From assembly GCA_003260075.1 (NCBI GenBank), contig QLIY01000354.1:1-64000 (forward strand): a DNA stretch of 64,000 bases. The letters are read 5' to 3'. Below, one piece after another: positions 48,101 to 61,100 of the stretch. Positions within the stretch are counted from its first letter, which is position 1. Every line of letters begins with the position of its first letter. Made by a program: the position numbers and the translations under genes. The notes under the pieces are model-generated. The model was not told the DNA's origin, ran no database searches, and saw only the letters and a program-made list of their open reading frames with translations. Origin of the DNA: Phallusia mammillata. Its lineage: Eukaryota > Chordata > Ascidiacea > Phlebobranchia > Ascidiidae.

Positions 48101-49245
48101 ATACAGTTATGACATTTTTTACATCATTGCTTATAAGTCATCATGTAGATATGTATGTTTTGTGAGATAACATAGTCATTAGGAAAGTTGAAATAGGTTA
48201 AAATGGCTCCTAACTTTAGGTGGGCACTAAAGATTAGAAAAGCAAAGTTGAATATCAAAATTCACAGGGTTTAACCTATTTGCTTTTCAGCATATGTGTT
48301 ACTTTACAAATCTATTCTACTTTTTACAATGACCATGAAAAGTTAACTTCCTGGTCAAACTGTGTGTACTGATAAATGCCATATATATATATGTCCAACA
48401 TATAATGGGTATTGTGTAAAAACAGAGGCAATAAAATAAACAAAACATTGCTGTCTGCATCCTGGGAGCAAAGGTCAACTGGAAATGCTAAAGTCCAAAT
48501 AACTAAAACCAAGTTTCATTCAATGCATTAAATAATGTTGGCAACAATATAATATACAGAACAAACTTCATATTTGACCAAAATAATACTTTGTGTGTTG
48601 TAACAGTTTACTCAGTAGGGGTGATCAATTGCTTTGCATTACAACATATATTTAATGACCTTCATATCTTCTTGGATTCTGTTTTCTAAATCTTGTAATG
48701 CTTTTTTCTTAGCATCGTCCAACTGAACCAAACCAGGATGCTGAACTTGGGCAACAACTTCTTCATTTTCATTGCTTTTGATTCTACAACGAAAAGACAA
48801 TAATAGTTAACATTACAAAAACAGAACTGGAGCTATATACCCAGCAACAAAGCTGTAGTTAACTTTAAAACCTTTTGCAACTTTAAATAGTTTTCCAAAT
48901 CGATAATTTGCATGAAATACTTGGCCATGAAAAGGTGTCAAGCCAGTGACTGATGAGACATAAATTAGCTAATTTGACAAAGTATGAGTCCATTACTACA
49001 ACAAAAAGGTCCTAAAATTCACAATTAATGTGCTATTATTTGTTAAAAACATGTTCTTTTATACATTATTTTAATGCAATTATATTCACTGACTTGTTCG
49101 GAGGTTTGTTATGATCTTTGTTGCTTTTCTTTGAAACACTAGAGCTTGGTTTGTTGGGTTGGGCAGATTTGTTATAAAACACAACTGCCATTAGAAGAAC
49201 AAGCAACAAAATTGCTATTGAAGCTCGTTTCTGGAATGAAGGCAT
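42170..49245 (-). CDS. MAN1B1: ER mannosyl-oligosaccharide 1,2-alpha-mannosidase (GH47)
   Basis: Thirteen exons in frame (633 aa; human about 699): 49245-49094, 48783-48660, 48021-47962, 47528-47433, 47040-46992, 46388-46182, 45842-45694, 45385-45194, 44643-44473, 44138-43995, 43275-43063, 42634-42503, 42382-42170. It is a type II membrane protein: short basic N-terminus, one hydrophobic span (residues ~9-24), then an acidic stem to about residue 160. The GH47 domain has [28 protein letters not shown] (catalytic Glu), [15 protein letters not shown] (Asp), [31 protein letters not shown] (Glu) and the terminal [10 protein letters not shown] (Ca-binding Thr). It trims Man9 to Man8 in glycoprotein quality control and ER-associated degradation. 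DHAHP replaces the DELKP of human ER and Golgi relatives. The exon ending at 47962 uses a GC donor. Confidence 0.95.
43397..43460. mobile_element. hAT element end
   Basis: CAGTGGTTCTCAAACTGTGG followed by TACGAGTACCACT is a typical hAT terminus. The matching right end was not located, so length is unknown. It lies in a MAN1B1 intron. Confidence 0.5.
43657..43840. repeat. Dispersed repeat shared with 58.5-58.8 kb
   Basis: Blocks GAAAGGGTAT, AAAATGACTG.TTTTTAAATG, GTACTTCTGGAGCCTG, GTAAGTGACCTTGG and GGAACGTTTGTGATGTCA occur in the same order at 58482-58656 and 58681-58837. Non-coding, in a MAN1B1 intron. Confidence 0.75.
47217..47341. repeat. Near-perfect inverted repeat (35-bp arms) of a SINE-tail family
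   Basis: Arms 47217-47251 and 47307-47341 match at 34 of 35 bases (GTTTGTAGAG.TCTTCTGGCA...). The minus-strand loop contains GACCTTTATAGGACGTCGAA followed by ACGTC, and the plus strand has CTGATGAAACATCGGAAAT. It looks like two head-to-head copies of the tail also seen at 38.2 kb and 55.2 kb. Confidence 0.8.
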
Positions 49246-50607
49246 TCTTTTCCACCTCTAGATAAAAATAGGCAATGTTGAGTCATTTAAGTGACAAATG
49301 CAACAGAACTGGACAAGTCTGCAGAATATAGCAATTCCCAACATGGTCTTGGGATTGCAGGACCATCATGTCCCATTTACTCCCATATATGTGCATACAC
49401 AACCCCCAAGTCTGCATGCCAGTCCATTATTACCGAGTACAACACTACTGATACACCGGACTAGTACTTTATGCTGAATTTCAGTGTTTTTCAAACACAA
49501 CTGGCATGTGCAGCTATTATACTCTGCAGACCAGAAATTTGAAACATTTGCATTTTCAACATACAAATTACACAGCTGACATATATATTGCAGCAACAAT
49601 AACGTTGATAATGGAAGTTAACTTTATTCTACAAACACTTATTTTCGAGGCATTTAGTTTAAAAAAAGAAATTTAAACATATTTTTTTTACATCTAAAGT
49701 GCTAAACACAAAGCTTTTTCAGTTTTAAGTGATCATAAACTTTGCAAACCACGATTTTATGTCAAAAAATTTTAAATCACAAAATTCGATTTTTAAACTT
49801 ACTCTCCACAAAGACGAATGCTTTGACTTGCTTGGGTCGCCACTAGCGACGTTTAGTGCAACATACTGGTTGCTGGAGTTTCCAAACATTGCACTTAACT
49901 TCCTTAACTTTCAACTTCAGAACTTCTTAAGGAAACTCACTCAACCGAAAACGCACGAAAATAAAAATATGGTAAGCACTTAATGTAAAGCGGCAGGTCC
50001 TGAGTTACCGTTGTCAAGAAGAAATTAGCGAATTTGGCGCGAAATACTAAAAATGGTGCTTTAAGCCCAGGTAAACTCTTAAACTAGTTATTAAGCGAAA
50101 ATAGTCAATTAGCTGAGTTAAAAGACACCGTCCTTTTTGTGCGTGACCCCTATCGAGGTTATTCGCTGTAGCAAATTAGAGGTAAATGTGTTGCAACGGC
50201 CGGTAAGTTATTTTTAAAAAGTCAGCAAATCCTTTTTGCAAGGGGTTTTCGCTTTTTAGGCTTAAAACGTCGCAGTCCATTTTGTTAAATGCTGTGATAC
50301 GCCTAATTATACCGTACAGTAGTCGATTCTACGATTTTAAGTTGTAGCCTGCTAGTGGTAAGTAACAAGTAATCATTTTGTGATTATTGCATCATTTTTA
50401 AGTAAAGATGTTTATTTTAAGACTTATCTGTACATACAGGAGCGCTGCTGTTAAACAAACCTGTTGTGTCCTATGACTTCTGCGCCAACTATGTCATCAT
50501 ACTTGTGGTAAGTTTGTGTATGGCCCAATTTCATAAAAGCTAATGCATGTCTCTCATATCCTAATTCCTAATAATACATGCCACTACCTATTTTTTACTT
50601 TTGTTTT
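49246..50607. other. Upstream region of MAN1B1, no further gene seen
   Basis: Presumed promoter and 5' UTR of MAN1B1 followed by AT-rich DNA up to the N gap. A CTAG before AGGTGGAAAAGATG could be a splice acceptor just ahead of the start codon, which would imply a 5' non-coding exon or trans-splicing, but this is not certain. Confidence 0.45.
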
Positions 50608-51044
50608 NNNNNNNNNNNNNNNNNNNNNNNNNNNNNNNNNNNNNNNNNNNNNNNNNNNNNNNNNNNNNNNNNNNNNNNNNNNNNNNNNNNNNNNNNNNNN
50701 NNNNNNNNNNNNNNNNNNNNNNNNNNNNNNNNNNNNNNNNNNNNNNNNNNNNNNNNNNNNNNNNNNNNNNNNNNNNNNNNNNNNNNNNNNNNNNNNNNNN
50801 NNNNNNNNNNNNNNNNNNNNNNNNNNNNNNNNNNNNNNNNNNNNNNNNNNNNNNNNNNNNNNNNNNNNNNNNNNNNNNNNNNNNNNNNNNNNNNNNNNNN
50901 NNNNNNNNNNNNNNNNNNNNNNNNNNNNNNNNNNNNNNNNNNNNNNNNNNNNNNNNNNNNNNNNNNNNNNNNNNNNNNNNNNNNNNNNNNNNNNNNNNNN
51001 NNNNNNNNNNNNNNNNNNNNNNNNNNNNNNNNNNNNNNNNNNNN
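50608..51044. other. Assembly gap (437 N)
   Basis: Unknown bases. The 75 bp directly after it (51045-51119) match 54473-54547 in an SMG7 intron almost exactly and then diverge, which suggests a misjoined contig edge. Confidence 0.98.
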
Positions 51045-51117
51045 GGCAGTAAAAAATGCTGTCATATTTAAAATGCCTATGTTTTCTAAAAATACTGTAA
51101 CTGATATAGTCCTAAGG

Positions 51118-51782
51118 CCTAAACAAGGCTTCATCGTCTTAAGCCAGGATAAAAATATACTGTGAGGTGGAATTTGTACATTGTCATTGCATCCCGAGTC
51201 AGGATAGGGTGTGAATTCGAGTCAAAATGCTAACCCAATAATATAGCCCCATGGCAAAATGAACTTTGCACCTTCGAATTAGAAAGGCGTTGTTTTAATG
51301 GTCTGGCCTGTGTTTAAAATGAGGGGGGGGGGAAAATATCTTACGTATCGTTATGGATGGATAAACACGAGTACTGAACTTGTTACGTCATTTTGGAAAT
51401 AGAAATTATACAAAGTTCTTTACACTTATTTGCTCTTTTTGCCCTTTCTATCTCGTTGGCACCTATATGGTCTTTTTCACACCAATACCACTAAACTAAA
51501 CCATCTTTTGAGTCTCATTTTAAACTCCAAAACATTTTTTTTTCTGCGCACAACGCATTGTTGAACAAACGATCTTTAAACAAGGCTTCATCGTCTTAAG
51601 CCAGGATAAAAATATACTGTGAGGTGGAATTTGTACATTGTCATTGCATCCCCAGTCAGGATAGGGTGTGAATTCGAGTCAAAATGTTAACCCAATAATA
51701 TAGCCCCATGGCAAAATGAACTTTGCACCCGAATTAGAAAGGCGTTGTTTTAATGGTCTGGCCTGTGTTTAAAATGACACAC
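51118..51782. repeat. Duplicated block around G run 51323-51332
   Basis: AAACAAGGCTTCATCGTC... to ...GTTTAAAATGA occurs at about 51120-51322 and again at about 51578-51778, with about 245 bp of other sequence between the G run and the second copy. Confidence 0.85.
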
Positions 51783-53343
51783 CTTTTTCTACCCTATATG
51801 AAGAAGACATCGTTCATATGACCGACATGCTTCTTTTTAGGCCTTTAATTTTTCGACTTGCTTTAAACCGCTGACAAACTGAAACAATCATGGCTATGAG
51901 ATTTCGTGACGTTTTAGTTTATTGTACTCGTCACAAAGAGATTCGAAGGAAAAGCGAGAGAATAATAATAATAATATTCCAATATTAGTGATGACGCCTC
52001 GAAAAACGCGCGCTGAGGACTTCTTAAATAGTAGACAGAAAAACTTCTAAGAGCGAAAACAAACCTACGACCGACAATGGGCGCCCCTGGGCTCAATCTG
52101 GATCTACCAAAATCAATCCGCACAAACGAGGGGAAATCCCAGTGATGCAACCACCTTGTGACGTATTTAAGGTCAGCGGACAAACGCCTGTGAGGAAAGC
52201 TTTAAAATAAAGCATTAGGTTTTGTAGTAGTTTATCCAAAGCGGTAAAGGAAACGAGAGAAGTGTTTTGGTGTGGTCTTAAAGTTGGTTCAATCAGATCA
52301 AATTGTTGGTTTTTACATTATGCCTGGCAGCAATAGCTTATTTATTAGTGCAACCAGTTTGCAAGAGCAACTTTTACGGATCTAAGTGTCAAAAAGGTTA
52401 AGGCAACAATATCTTTTCGTTTCAATAAGTTGAACCTGTGTTAAATATAAATTTAAGTTGCTTTGAGGCTTGCAGACTTTTAGCATTGACAGGTCTTACT
52501 TACACTAAGGCCAAGGTGGTTGCAACACTGCGAAAATCTCCCCTTTCGTATCACGCACATTTTGTGGACCACCCGAGAATTAAATATTATGCAACAAGAC
52601 ACGAAGCAAATTATTATAACCACAGTTTTTATACGTTTACATGTCTAGATCTGCCATACCATAAAATAAGCGATAAAATTTCGACCAATGCCGGGAATAA
52701 ACCGCACTGTAAAGCAATTGATTCATTTAACAATTTTTTTCTTTAAGATAATGAGTTATAGGTTTTGGTAATCTTTAGGTGAAATCGAAAAGAAATTTAG
52801 ATGCAGAAAGCTTAGTTCAAAGCCACTTACAATGTCAACATGAAAAAGGTCTGCGTTTTCTACCCAATATTAATGGAATCATTTTCAGAATTTAAATTGC
52901 TTTGCAATCTGGCCATCCCACAGACGTATAGCACATTACGTTCCAATTTCACCAAAAGAGTTTTGCAAATAAAAAAGCGCGAGGAAAACAAAGAAAAAAT
53001 GGTAAACTGGTCAACCACCCATCACTACTTGACTGTACCGCCGTTGCAAAAGCCAAAACACACAAATATAGGCCGGTAGAGGGGGCTAGTGACCAGCCCG
53101 CCGCATTTCTATGTACAGGCCCGTGAATGCGACCGGGAATCGAAAGGACAGATTCACACAACACACAGAGAGTGGGTCTCTCCGACCGAACAGTGTCAGT
53201 AGAATGGACAGGGCAATTTTTTGCTGAGTCTGCATTTCTCCTCTCTTCCTCTTTTTTACTTCTCACACAAACAGATTTTTAAGTGACATTGCCCGCGCAC
53301 CCCCAACTCAGGGGGTAACGGGGGACTTTTGATCTTCAGGGAG
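51783..53343. other. Intergenic region between MAN1B1 and SMG7, no gene supported
   Basis: Short frames only. A SINE tail word (TATGCCTGGCAGCAATAG) is at about 52320-52337. No frame matches a family I recognise. Confidence 0.5.
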
Positions 53344-55097
53344 TCAGGGGGGAGTATGGTCCCTCCCTATAAGGTGCTGACGTTGCTGTTGGTGGTTTAT
53401 CAGCTGTTCGAGAGTGGAAGGCCCGGACGGCATCATTTGGGTCGACCAGAAAGACTGGGACTAAATTATATTAAAGTTGTTGGTTATAAAAAATGCAATG
53501 TTGACAAGTGTCAAGTGTAGTATTTAATGCAACACTAGCTAAGATTAGGACCTTTCAACAATCACAACATAAATTCACTTAAAATATTTGTTTAATTTAA
53601 TGCTACAATTAGACCCAATCTTGTGATCAATCAAAACAGTTTTTTTGCTAAGTTTCAAATCAGAAGTATTTATAGTGGGTCAAAAAAGGTATTTTAATAT
53701 GTACTGATTATGATATTATATGCTGTTAAGTTTTCATAGTGCTAAAAAACGCATTTGATGATACATTTATATATTTTTTAAAACGTTTGCAGCATTTGAT
53801 TAGCCACAAACCAATTTAGAAAAAAAACATTTCAGCCCTGACTAAAAAAGCCTGGAAACCACTGCACCAAAAGGGACCGTTTAAATTTTTTAAATGCCGC
53901 AATACAACAAAATTCAATGTCATATATATGCTGTACAGATCACAGAGCAGTAACAGTTATTCCACTTACCGTTAATCCACCATCATTACTCGTTGGCGTC
54001 AGTTCTTGTGCACGGCCTCTTTGCATCAGCTGTGGATCACCACGGGCAGATTCCTGCATGGTTGGGACACTAGATGGAGCTGTTGATGTAGGAAGGGCAC
54101 CCCAGGGGGAGTATTGTTGGCTTTGCTGGGCTGCTGCTGCTCGTTCACTACCAATGATACCCAACCCTGATAAACCCAATCCATCACCTACATTCAGAGA
54201 TTGGAAAATATATGTCAATGATTTGTATTGTTTAAAACCGTCTGGGTTTTTGTAAATCTGGTCAAATTTTAGATTGAATCTCGGGGTTAAATTGGCAGTA
54301 AAAAATGTTGTCATATTTAAAATGCCTATGTTTTCTAAAAATACTGTAACTGATATGGGGGGGGGGAAAGATTCAGAGATTGGAAAATATGTGTCAATGA
54401 TTTGTATTGTTTAAAAACGTCTGGGTTTTTGTAAATCTGGTCAAATTTTAGATTGAATCCCAGGGTTAAATAGGCAGTAAAAAATGCTGTCATATTTAAA
54501 ATGCCTATGTTTTCTAAAAATACTGTAACTGATATAGTCCTAAGGCCTTTGTTTTGGCATCCGTTGCACTGTATTTCAGACCCACTGTTTCTCTGATTAG
54601 GAAACCCCTGGCCTAGGTCAATCACAATCCACTTATTATATAATGACACTTATCATTCACTTAAACGTTAAAACAAAAGTGATGTTAGACAATAGATACA
54701 CTTTGGACCTAAGTTGGTTTCTAGCGCAATACCCCTTGACAGTTTAGTCACCCACCTCGGTTGTTACCCCGGGAAATTCCCCAAGTGTTCCCAGTGTCAG
54801 GAAACAGTTGGTACGAGTCTTTGTTTTCTTCAGATGGAAGTAACCCAGGTGGGGCGTGGAACTGTGGAACAAGTAAACACAAAATATATGTTAGGAAACC
54901 AAACACTGTCAATATTATGGTAGGTTAAAACAGTAGTTCTCAAACTGTGCGTCGCGACGCCCTGGTGCGTCATTTCAGTTTTCCAAGGGCGTCGCAGAAT
55001 AACTCTGTTTCGTGGCTTTTTGTTGTTGTATCAATAAACATTACTTTAACAATAAGTTTCCTCATTAACTTTTATTTGCTGGTGCGTCGCCAGCCCA

Positions 55098-55160
<63 letters not shown>

Positions 55161-58102
55161 ACCAAAGTATGTGAGGCACATTAAAGGCGCAATATTGAAT
55201 CAGTTGGTCACCATAGAATTACAATTGCCAGAGCTTTATAAAGTTGATATTATACCTGGCAGCAACAGTTTATATATATGACACAGCACATATTAGAAAA
55301 ATCTACCCTACAGTGGGATTCAAGCCCACAACAGAAGTCTTTCCGAGACTCGCTCTGCCAACTAAGCTACACAGGTTCAGCAGTGAGCTACCAATAGATG
55401 AAGGATATTAATATTAGGGAAGTGGTTCTTGACCAAACTAAATAATGCCAAAAGAAGTGAAATTAAGTAGTTTAGTAAATAACTGGGGGGGGGGGAGTTT
55501 GAGAACCACTGGGTTAAACCAAAGTATGAATCTACCCTACAGTGGGATTCAAGCCCACAACGGAAGTCTTTTCGAGACTCGCTCTGCCAACTAAGCTACA
55601 CAGGCTCAGCAGTGAGCTACCAATAGATGAAGGATATTAATATAAGGGAAGTAGTTCTTGACCAAACTAAACACTACCAAAAGAAGTGGACTCAATTAGT
55701 TTAGTAAATAACTGAATGATTATTCTGCCCTTCTAACCAGTACTTAATAAAAGCAAATTAAATAAGAGTGAAAAAATACACAACTTTACCACAAAAAAGT
55801 ACAACGTAATGATTATGAAAACAACCTTGTCTGGATTTGGTAATTGAGCTGATTTTGATAAAAGTGATTCGAAATTTGCTGAAGCCAATTTTGACATTTG
55901 CTGGTTTTGAGTTTCCACTGTTTCTTTGGCCGAAGCATCATCAAATAAAGTCTGAAATGCAAAATATACATCATGAAAAATTTGGGAATAGAAGTTGTGA
56001 AAGTGTGGTACATTTTATATCATTTAACAACTGGGGGGGGGGGCCCAATTTTGACATTTGCTGGTTTTGAGTTTCCACTGTTTCTTTGGCAGAAGCATCA
56101 TCAAATAAAGTCTGAATTGCAAAAAATACATCATGAAAAATTTGGGAAAGAATAGAAGTTGTGAAAGTGTGGTACATTTTATATCATTTAACAACTGGAA
56201 AGGTGGTTTTCTTTTATATTGCCAATTAATATGTTTCTATTCAGTGATTTACTATATACACCAGGGGTGTGCAACAGGCGGCCCGCGGGCCAAATGCGGT
56301 CCTTGAATAAATGTTGTGCCGCCCGCAGAGACGCTTGGATTTCAAATGTACTGGCAAACGAGTCAACTGGGGGGGGGGACCCGAGATCTAATTTTGGCAA
56401 TTATATTTGGCCCCACAGTAACGAAGGTTGCACACCCCTGATATACACCATTTGACCCCCTGTTATAATTGGGGGGGGGGGCCAAAGGTTGCACACCCCT
56501 GATATACACCATTTGACCCCCTGTTATAATTGTGTTTGCAAGCAAAAATGAATGGATTACATTTGCTAGTTGTGACATCTTAGATTATCACAACCAGTGT
56601 TTTTTTAAGGTGTTTTAAATTTCTCCAGCGGTTTCCCAAAATTTGGACTTGCAACTACAACTACAGTTTTTGGTATTTAAANAAAATCACCTTGTGTTAT
56701 ACACAGGTGCGGCCCGCGATCTAATTTTGGCAATTGTATTTGACCCCACAGTACCAAAGGTTGCACACCCCTGATATACACCATTTGACCCCCTGTTATA
56801 ATTGTGTTTGCAAGCAAAAATGAATGGATTACATTTGCTAGTTGTGACATCTTAGATCATCACAACAATATGAGTTATGAGCAGATCTGTGTCTGTGTTA
56901 AGATGAAGCAAAGTTGTAGTCAATGAATTAAAGATAAAGCAAGAATTTGGCCCAGGACAAAATTTTACCCAACACAAAAGCACATTGTAAACCTTATTCT
57001 AATTTTTGGTTATGTTATATTTTGTACATGCGTGGTTTATCTACCTTGACACGATCTTGGTTTATCGAATAAGGAAAGTCAGATGATGAAGATTGAGAAA
57101 CTGATACTTTGCTGAATGGACGAGGATCCTCAGTCTGTTTAAGTCAATGTTATATTAATCATTTAAACAAACCAAAGATTGTAGAATGCTTAATCATATA
57201 GCAAACACTATGTGTACAAACTCTATGTCAATGGGGGGGGGGATAAACATTTAAACAAACCAAAGATTGTTCAATGCTTAATCATATAGCAAACACTATG
57301 TGTACAAACTCTATGTCAATTATAATGTATCTGTTGCCCTAAACTTGAATTAGACTTTGAATAAAATTCCCTATTTAATTTGTAACTTGGCTTTAGAGAC
57401 TTATTCTAGCAACAAATTCTTGTCGATACATCAGTTTAATTGGAGTGCACTTCACAGATCAGGCTTACACAGGCTGGGTTGAAACAAGGACAGTGAAGTA
57501 AATGAATAAATCAAAGCAAAGCTAATGCAAACATACTATGCTTTTTAATGCGCAAAAAATATCCAAAGTAAACTAAACACAACTAACATGTGATTTTAAA
57601 CACAAGTATTGACGTTGTTAGCATATGTTGGTATATTAAATTTTATAAAGTATACGCTTACAAGTTTTGTGCCTGCTGATGGTGAGATTCCGAACATTGA
57701 GGCATTTCTGTTTCCATCACGAGTGAATATGTTTTCTACTTGCTTTGACGGTGACTCAGCATAAAATGGAGGCAAACCAGTTGGTGTCAACTGAAAAAAC
57801 AAAACAAAAGTACTGTAAATGAAATATTACAGCACAATTTCTGAGCACAATACACTTTTCCTGACTTTTTGTCAGTTTTTACTGTAGTGTATTTCGTAAA
57901 AAAGTTTGTGAACTTGAGTAATTTGCAGCAAAATACAGACAACACTTCAAAACAATTTTGTTCAATTACAAAAATGTCAACATTGCATAACAATACTGTA
58001 AATTGTCGTTAGGCCTGGCGTACTGTGAATTGTCGATAAGTATGCTGTGATCGCCGGTCTGAATCGACGCTTCAGGGCTGATCCCAGTATGAAAATATTC
58101 AT

Positions 58103-58136
<34 letters not shown>

Positions 58137-61100
58137 GGTGTCCCAGAACAATCACGGAGGTGCATATAGGGTTGACCAAAAAAGTTTGTGAACTTGAGTT
58201 ATTTGCAACAAAATACATACAACACTTCAAAACAATTTTGTTCAATTACAAAAATGCCAACATTGCATAACAATAACACTTCATTTTCATATCGGGGGGG
58301 GGGTCTGTTAGTAGACAACGAATTCCCATAATTGGTGCAATAGATTGCAGTCATAAAGAGTAGGGATGGGCTGAGCCGAGCCAGAACCCGAGTACACTGT
58401 TTTTGATGCTCGGTGCTCGGCCGAGCAGTTGCCAAACTCACTCGAGCACTAAATTTGCATATTCATACTAACATAACAAACTTTTGTTTGAAAGGGTATA
58501 CAAGAACCAAAATGACTGTTTATTTAAATGCATTATGAATGTTAAAACAACGTATACTTCTAGGGCCTGTACAGCTTAATACACCACTAGTGACGTAAGT
58601 GACCTTGTAATGCTAAAACCTGCATGGAATTTGGAACGTTTGTGACATCATAATGCACCCGAGCGTGCTCGGGGGGGGGGTAGAACCAAAATGACTGTTT
58701 ATTTAAATGCATTATGAATGTTGAAACAACGTATACTTCTAGGGCCTGTACAGCTTAATACACCGCTAGTGACGTAAGTGACCTTGTAATGCTAAAACCT
58801 ACATGGAATTTGGAACGTTTGTGACATCATAATGCACCCGAGCGTGCTCGGTGCTCGAACAAACAGAACATTTGCAGTTTTTGGCACATCCCAAATTTCT
58901 CTTTAATAAAGAGTGTGTGAGAAAAATAAGTTGAAGAGCACTTGCCTAATGCACTAAACCAAAGCATGAACTGTTGTTCAATAAAATAATAAATGCTATG
59001 TTGTGGTCCATGTTGTGACAAAGCATATTCAAATGAAGTGTTATTTTGATAGTGACTAAGCATTTTTGTAGATTTAAATATATTTATAGCAAGCATGGGC
59101 AAAAGCTTTGACAGAAATATGAAAAGACAAATGCATACTTATCAACAAATGGAGTTTTTTGACAAACCTTTTGACTGGGGGGGGGGTGGCAAAAGCTTTG
59201 ACTGAAATTTGAAAGGAAAAATGCATACTTATCAACAAATGGAGTTTTTTGACAAACCTTTTGACTCGGTGATCCAACAAATCCAGGAGGTTGAGATCTT
59301 TGTTGCCCGGACAATGTGTTTGGTCTTCTTGGGATGTCGTGATTCGCTGATGATGTTTCGCTCAAAATTGAGGAAAAGCCTTGCCCAAGCACTGAAGTAA
59401 TTCCTAGTGAAGAAAAACACCACATGGTTTAAAACAGTTTACTTTAAAAATAGCATTAATGTCCCCGTTAGTAAAAGAAATGTTAGAAAGCAAGTAGTGT
59501 GTTACTTGTGCCCAATTGTTTTTATTGTGAATACATTTTTTGATTGGAAAATGTTTTCCTTGATAAATTTATCCCTTTGGTATCAGTAAAAAAACATTTA
59601 CTCCAATTTGAGACATTAAAACCTGGGTACATTGAACACATCTAAGTGCAGACGTTTCAACAATCACTGTGGTCATCATCTGTGCAGGTTTACACAAGCT
59701 CTGCCAATTATAATATTGATTGAACTACTTTTTAAGTTTGTATGTGCTCCAAAACAAAAGTTTGACTTCGATACTTCTTTTTAAGTACATGTATTTCACC
59801 TGGATAGTTAATACTTCCAGTTTGCGGGGTGATGGTTTGAGGAGGCATATTTGACATTTGATTCCCGATGGACCCTGGAGTGGGCGAAGATGTAGATGAT
59901 GTGTTGTTGCTTCCTCCACCTTGGAGGTTGCCAGGAGCGGGATTCATAAACGGGTGAAAAAAGTTGCGGGCTTTGTCGCTTGTCAAGTCGAAAGCATTTA
60001 GATTAATCTCCTGAGGGTTTGGCTCCAATGGATTAGAATTTGGAGGCCGCATTTGTAGGAAGTCCATTCTTTGACGATGAACATCCGTATTCCTGTTGGA
60101 CGAAGCAGACGTCGCAAAGCGTAACTCATTGAGTGCATCTAGATCTGGTGGCATTTGCATGGACGGCATCGAGCGGCCAGAAAATCGATTTGGGAGGAAC
60201 ATATTGGGGCCTAGAGGGCGCTGTGTAGGGCTTTGGTCCTGGCTGACTGGGGACATTGATGGCATACTGGTCGGATTTTGAGACAAGATGTATCCAATGT
60301 CGTTAGGTCGCTGAATGGGGATGTGTTCTAAGTTTCCGCTTCGATCTGAAGGGGAACCAGAAAGTTGCGATGGGTGGAAACCTTCAGATGGTAGCAGATG
60401 CGAGTACCGTGAGCCAGTGAACATCGGTTTTGGAAGTTCTGTAGGATGTGGTGGAGTAGAACCTTGTGCATGTAGGGACTGCTGTGGCATCGCTTGCAAC
60501 TGCGGAATCATGTGAGATCTGCTAATGATATTTTGAGGATGGGAGTAAGCAAATGGTGCAACATTTCTCGGAGCAAATGGCGCAGTAAGAATAGGATTTC
60601 CTGGGGGAGCCGGAGTTTGGTGATAAATAGGTCCGAGATGTTGCATGTTGCGATTATAGGTCTGCTGGAGAAGGCGCGAATTGGGGTCGGCGTACATAGG
60701 AACATTTGGAATCATAACTCCCATCTGCTCAAGGTAACCACTGACAACAGGACCCGGGGACTGGGGCTCTTCACTGAGATGTCTGGTAGGGGACATTTGT
60801 GGGGGAGCGGCGAAAGTGACCCGGTGTCCGGATCTGGGCTGGGTACTTGCAATAGGGGAACTACCATCACCCTGCGATGACTCGTTGCTTAAACCGCCGG
60901 ATTCAGATTCAAGCTCGATGTGGGAATAATTGTCAACATAACCACCTTCTTCTTCTTTGATCACCTGAGGATAAAAAAGTTTTGCATAAAGATACAAAAA
61001 CCTTTCATGCAAATCAGAGGTTTAGTGCAGGGTTTTTTAACTTGTGATCCACAAACTCTTTGGGGTCAAGTCAGTTTATAATCAAGAACTTTCCAAACAC

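Noticed and set aside
50543..51165. Long open frames across 50.5-51.2 kb
   Set aside because: They consist of undetermined bases in the assembly gap.
55303..55380. Functional tRNA gene
   Set aside because: Position 33 is C instead of T, the two near copies differ in the anticodon, and the sequence continues into a dispersed SINE body.
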